Positions 6,170 through 8,052 of a stretch of 8,052 nt of DNA are shown piece by piece. Each line of letters starts with the position of its first letter. The stretch's first letter is position 1. Source of the stretch: Bacillota bacterium (GTDB taxonomy: Bacteria > Bacillota > Clostridia > Acetivibrionales > DSM-1351). The notes beneath the pieces are model-generated. The model was not told where the DNA came from and did no database searches. It saw nothing but the letters and a program-made list of their open reading frames with translations. The stretch is from the NCBI GenBank assembly GCA_023433945.1, contig JAEYTP010000152.1, positions 1 through 8,052 of the forward strand. The letters are read 5' to 3'. Position numbers and translations under genes: made by a program.

Positions 6170-6887
6170 TTTGAACCTCCTCATCAGTGAACCATAAATA
6201 GGCATCCTCAAAATTATTTTGCCCGCTCTGCTCCATTGCTTCATTAACTGTTCCATGGAATACTGTACGACCCTTTTTCAATACCAGTATCTGATCACAC
6301 AATGTTTCGACCTCGTCCATAAAGTGTGATGTCAGAAGGATTGTTAAACCTTGCTTCTTTAAAGTAGATAGTACATTCCACACATCTCTTCGGGCTCTTG
6401 CATCTAAGCCTGTTGTTAATTCATCGAGAAAAACCAACTTTGGATTAGGTATCAGAGCTAGCACAATAAACAGTCGCTGTCTTTCACCTCCAGATAGATC
6501 CTTTACAAAGGCATTCATCTTGTCACTAATTCCGAATATTTTTAGCAATTCCTTATAATCCTTTGGTTGTTTATAAAGAGAAGCCGTAATCTCACATAGC
6601 TCTGAGACTTTAATCAGCTCTTGGTATTTAGATTCTTGGAACTGAACACCCACCTGCTCAAATAATGTCTTCCTATCTTTGCACGGATTCATCCCTAGAA
6701 TTGTTACCTCTCCTTTATCATGCTTTTTTGTACCTAATATGCATTCTATGGCACTGCTTTTACCTGCACCGTTTGCACCCAAGAGACCAAATACACTGCC
6801 TTGCTTCACCTGAAAACTCAGGTCATCAACGGCAACATTACTTCCATACTTCTTTGTAAGATTTTTTACCACAATTATTTCATTCAT
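6156..6887 (-). CDS. ABC transporter ATP-binding protein
   Basis: A 243-residue nucleotide-binding subunit of the CcmA/drug-exporter type that would sit on the cytoplasmic face of the permease encoded next. Walker A GANGAGKS is at 37-44, Q-loop Gln84, signature LSGGERQR at 131-138, Walker B LVFLDE at 151-156 with catalytic Glu156, D-loop GLDA at 160-163 and H-loop His188. Every key residue is intact. ATG at 6887 follows AAGGAGG (6895 onward) closely. The final codons double as the ribosome binding site and start of the permease gene. A terminator-like hairpin lies between the MerR-type gene and this start, leaving almost no room for a separate promoter, so expression may rely on read-through from upstream. 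Confidence 0.95.
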   Translation of the reverse strand: MNEIIVVKNLTKKYGSNVAVDDLSFQVKQGSVFGLLGANGAGKSSAIECILGTKKHDKGEVTILGMNPCKDRKTLFEQVGVQFQESKYQELIKVSELCEITASLYKQPKDYKELLKIFGISDKMNAFVKDLSGGERQRLFIVLALIPNPKLVFLDELTTGLDARARRDVWNVLSTLKKQGLTILLTSHFMDEVETLCDQILVLKKGRTVFHGTVNEAMEQSGQNNFEDAYLWFTDEEVQNEYI

Positions 6888-6910
6888 ATTTTTACCTCCT
6901 TACTTGTTAC

Positions 6911-6944
6911 TATAAAAATAACACCAAACAAAAGTCTGGTGTTA
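6911..6944 (-). terminator. Intra-operon terminator or attenuator on the MerR stop codon
   Basis: An 11-bp stem (6934-6944 with 6919-6929, one G-T pair) and a TTTT loop, followed on the minus strand by TTTTTAT. The MerR-type stop codon TAA (6942-6944) forms the base of the stem. Only about 20 bases separate the T run from the ribosome binding site of the ABC ATPase gene, so it could limit exporter transcription. Confidence 0.8.
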
Positions 6945-7697
6945 TAGTGGAGGGTTTGAATATTTGGATTTCATATTTATTAGCAATTGCAACACCTGTT
7001 GAGCGTTTTGTCGTGCTGCATTCAAAGAGTCTATCAACCTGTCGCAAGCGGTAACAATGTCTTCATTATCTTGTGGGGTATTTAATACTTCTAACACATC
7101 GAAGTCATTTCTCTTGTCTATTGTGTTTAGCATTCTAAGAATTGCTGATAAAGAATAATTTGCACACCTAAGAGAACGAATAATCTTTAGCCTCTTTATA
7201 TCCATAGAGTGATAAACTCGATAACCGTTATCTTTTCTCTTTATTTTAAGTAATCCATTCATTTCCCAGTTGCGGATGGTATCTATAGTTAAGCCAAGCT
7301 CATTCGCTGCTTCTGCACGTTTGAGATGCACAGAACCCTCATCAGGCTTATTTAGTAATAACTCATTTACAAGAGCGCCCGCTTCTATTGCGTTATTTAT
7401 TTCTTTCTCGGTGATTTCAAGATAACTTTTTACACTTGATATTGCATCTTCAAATCTGTATTGAGCAGAATACTTTATAGCTTCAATAATCTTTTTCCTT
7501 AGACCAGCTTGTAGTACCTCAATCAAAAATGCCTTTCTTACTAATAAGAATTGGTCTATATGAATGTCTGTAAAAACTCGATAGCCATTGGGCTTTCTGT
7601 CGGGGACTTGTATTAATCCCCATTCCTCATACCTACGCACCGTATTAGGGTGAACTCCCACTATTTTTGCAATCTGGCTGGTTGAATATGTTTTGAT
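6942..7697 (-). CDS. Regulator with two MerR-type DNA-binding domains (non-AUG start)
   Basis: A transcription factor of about 251 residues with two MerR helix-turn-helix domains in one chain: the first reads YSTSQIAKIVGVHPNTVRRYEEWGLI then NGYRVF, the second RAEAANELGLTIDTIRNWEMNGLL then NGYRVY. The C-terminal part (about 190-250) looks helical. Such regulators often control the exporter genes beside them. The first canonical in-frame start, GTG at 7661, has no ribosome binding site and would delete the first helix of domain one. An intact domain begins 12 codons earlier at an ATC (7697-7695), with GGGGTGA (7704-7710) six bases before it. I therefore place the start there, as a rare AUC initiation or a mutated ATG. 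The stop is part of a terminator hairpin. The gap to the upstream SanA-like gene is only 25 bases, which suggests one operon. Confidence 0.85.
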   Translation of the reverse strand: MKTYSTSQIAKIVGVHPNTVRRYEEWGLIQVPDRKPNGYRVFTDIHIDQFLLVRKAFLIEVLQAGLRKKIIEAIKYSAQYRFEDAISSVKSYLEITEKEINNAIEAGALVNELLLNKPDEGSVHLKRAEAANELGLTIDTIRNWEMNGLLKIKRKDNGYRVYHSMDIKRLKIIRSLRCANYSLSAILRMLNTIDKRNDFDVLEVLNTPQDNEDIVTACDRLIDSLNAARQNAQQVLQLLINMKSKYSNPPL

Positions 7698-7722
7698 GCC
7701 CTTTCACCCCTTATCATCACTA

Positions 7723-8052
7723 TTACTTGTGCCCTTTATCGTTTGTCAAATCGCCATTACCACTGACAGGGATTGCCTCTCCTAGAAATGTGGGCTTGGG
7801 CTTTATTAAGCAATATGTGAAATCCTTAGCTCTAGCTAATACCTCACGTAAGTCTCTACTTCTTTGTCCGCCATACGTTCCAAGGTTTGCAGCTACTCCA
7901 TAGGCATCCAGTCCAAGCTCTTTGGATATGTATAGAGCTCTGTAAAGATGATAATCCTGTGTGATAATTATTATTTTCTTTGCCTGAAAAATATCTCTTG
8001 CCCTATATATACTTTCATATGTAGAAAAGCCTGCATGGTCCATAAATACATC
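7723..8052 (-). CDS. SanA/YdcF-like (DUF218) protein, 3' part only
   Basis: The C-terminal 109 residues of a gene that begins beyond the window edge; the frame is open to base 8052 (DVFMDHAGFSTYESIYRA), so the ATG at 8043 is internal. It carries the DUF218 hallmarks: a Rossmann-like ITQDYHLYRALYISKELG with the conserved His and Arg, then RDLREVLARAKDF and the C-terminal PKPTFLGEAIPVSG.GDLTND signature seen in SanA-type proteins. Members are usually anchored in the membrane by an N-terminal helix and are linked to envelope barrier function and vancomycin sensitivity; the chemical activity is not settled. Whether this copy has the N-terminal anchor cannot be seen. It is followed after 25 bases by the MerR-type gene. 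Confidence 0.9.
   Translation of the reverse strand, partial: DVFMDHAGFSTYESIYRARDIFQAKKIIIITQDYHLYRALYISKELGLDAYGVAANLGTYGGQRSRDLREVLARAKDFTYCLIKPKPTFLGEAIPVSGNGDLTNDKGHK

Noticed and set aside
6170..6256. N-terminal extension of the permease to 6256
   Set aside because: The extra 29 residues are the ATPase gene read in another frame; the ATG at 6169 has a perfect AGGAGG.

Overview
The window is AT-rich, with strong AGGAGG-type ribosome binding sites, short intergenic gaps and factor-independent terminators. Together with the protein types, this points to a Firmicute, most likely a gut-type Clostridia (Lachnospiraceae-like). That placement is inference from composition and style, since no rRNA or marker gene is present.

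Layout. (1) Plus strand, 1-1933: the last codons of one ABC exporter half-transporter, then a complete second half-transporter whose TTG start overlaps the first gene's stop. They look like a heterodimeric type IV exporter. A bidirectional terminator (2006-2045) separates them from everything that follows, which is all on the minus strand. (2) Minus strand, 4302 down to 2109: a 17-codon stump of a low-molecular-weight protein tyrosine phosphatase (LMW-PTP) gene; a 300-bp non-coding stretch with several sets of short iterated motifs and two palindromic 38-bp repeats; an AAA_14/DUF4143 ATPase gene; a 32-codon reading frame not previously obvious; and an intact LMW-PTP gene coupled to that small frame by an ATGA overlap. 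This is the most unusual part of the window and looks like an insertion or rearrangement scar. (3) Minus strand, 8052 down to 4426: the 3' part of a SanA/YdcF-like (DUF218) gene, a regulator with two MerR-type DNA-binding domains, an ABC ATPase and ABC-2 permease pair, and an AraC regulator with a GyrI-like effector-binding domain.

How the genes may work together. The MerR regulator, ATPase and permease form a compact regulator plus drug/antibiotic-type exporter unit. A terminator hairpin sits on the MerR stop codon, just before the ATPase ribosome binding site, so exporter expression may depend on read-through. The AraC/GyrI protein downstream has its own promoter with an inverted repeat around the -10, and is the kind of regulator that senses amphipathic drugs; a functional link to the exporter is plausible but not shown. 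The ATPase, small ORF and phosphatase run in one direction with no visible terminator between them.

Main points for a second look: the truncated LMW-PTP copy 2.1 kb from the intact one, the two 38-bp promoter-containing repeats spaced exactly 60 bp apart, the iterated motifs that resemble a transposon end, the 32-aa coupled ORF, and the MerR gene whose only start with a good ribosome binding site is ATC.
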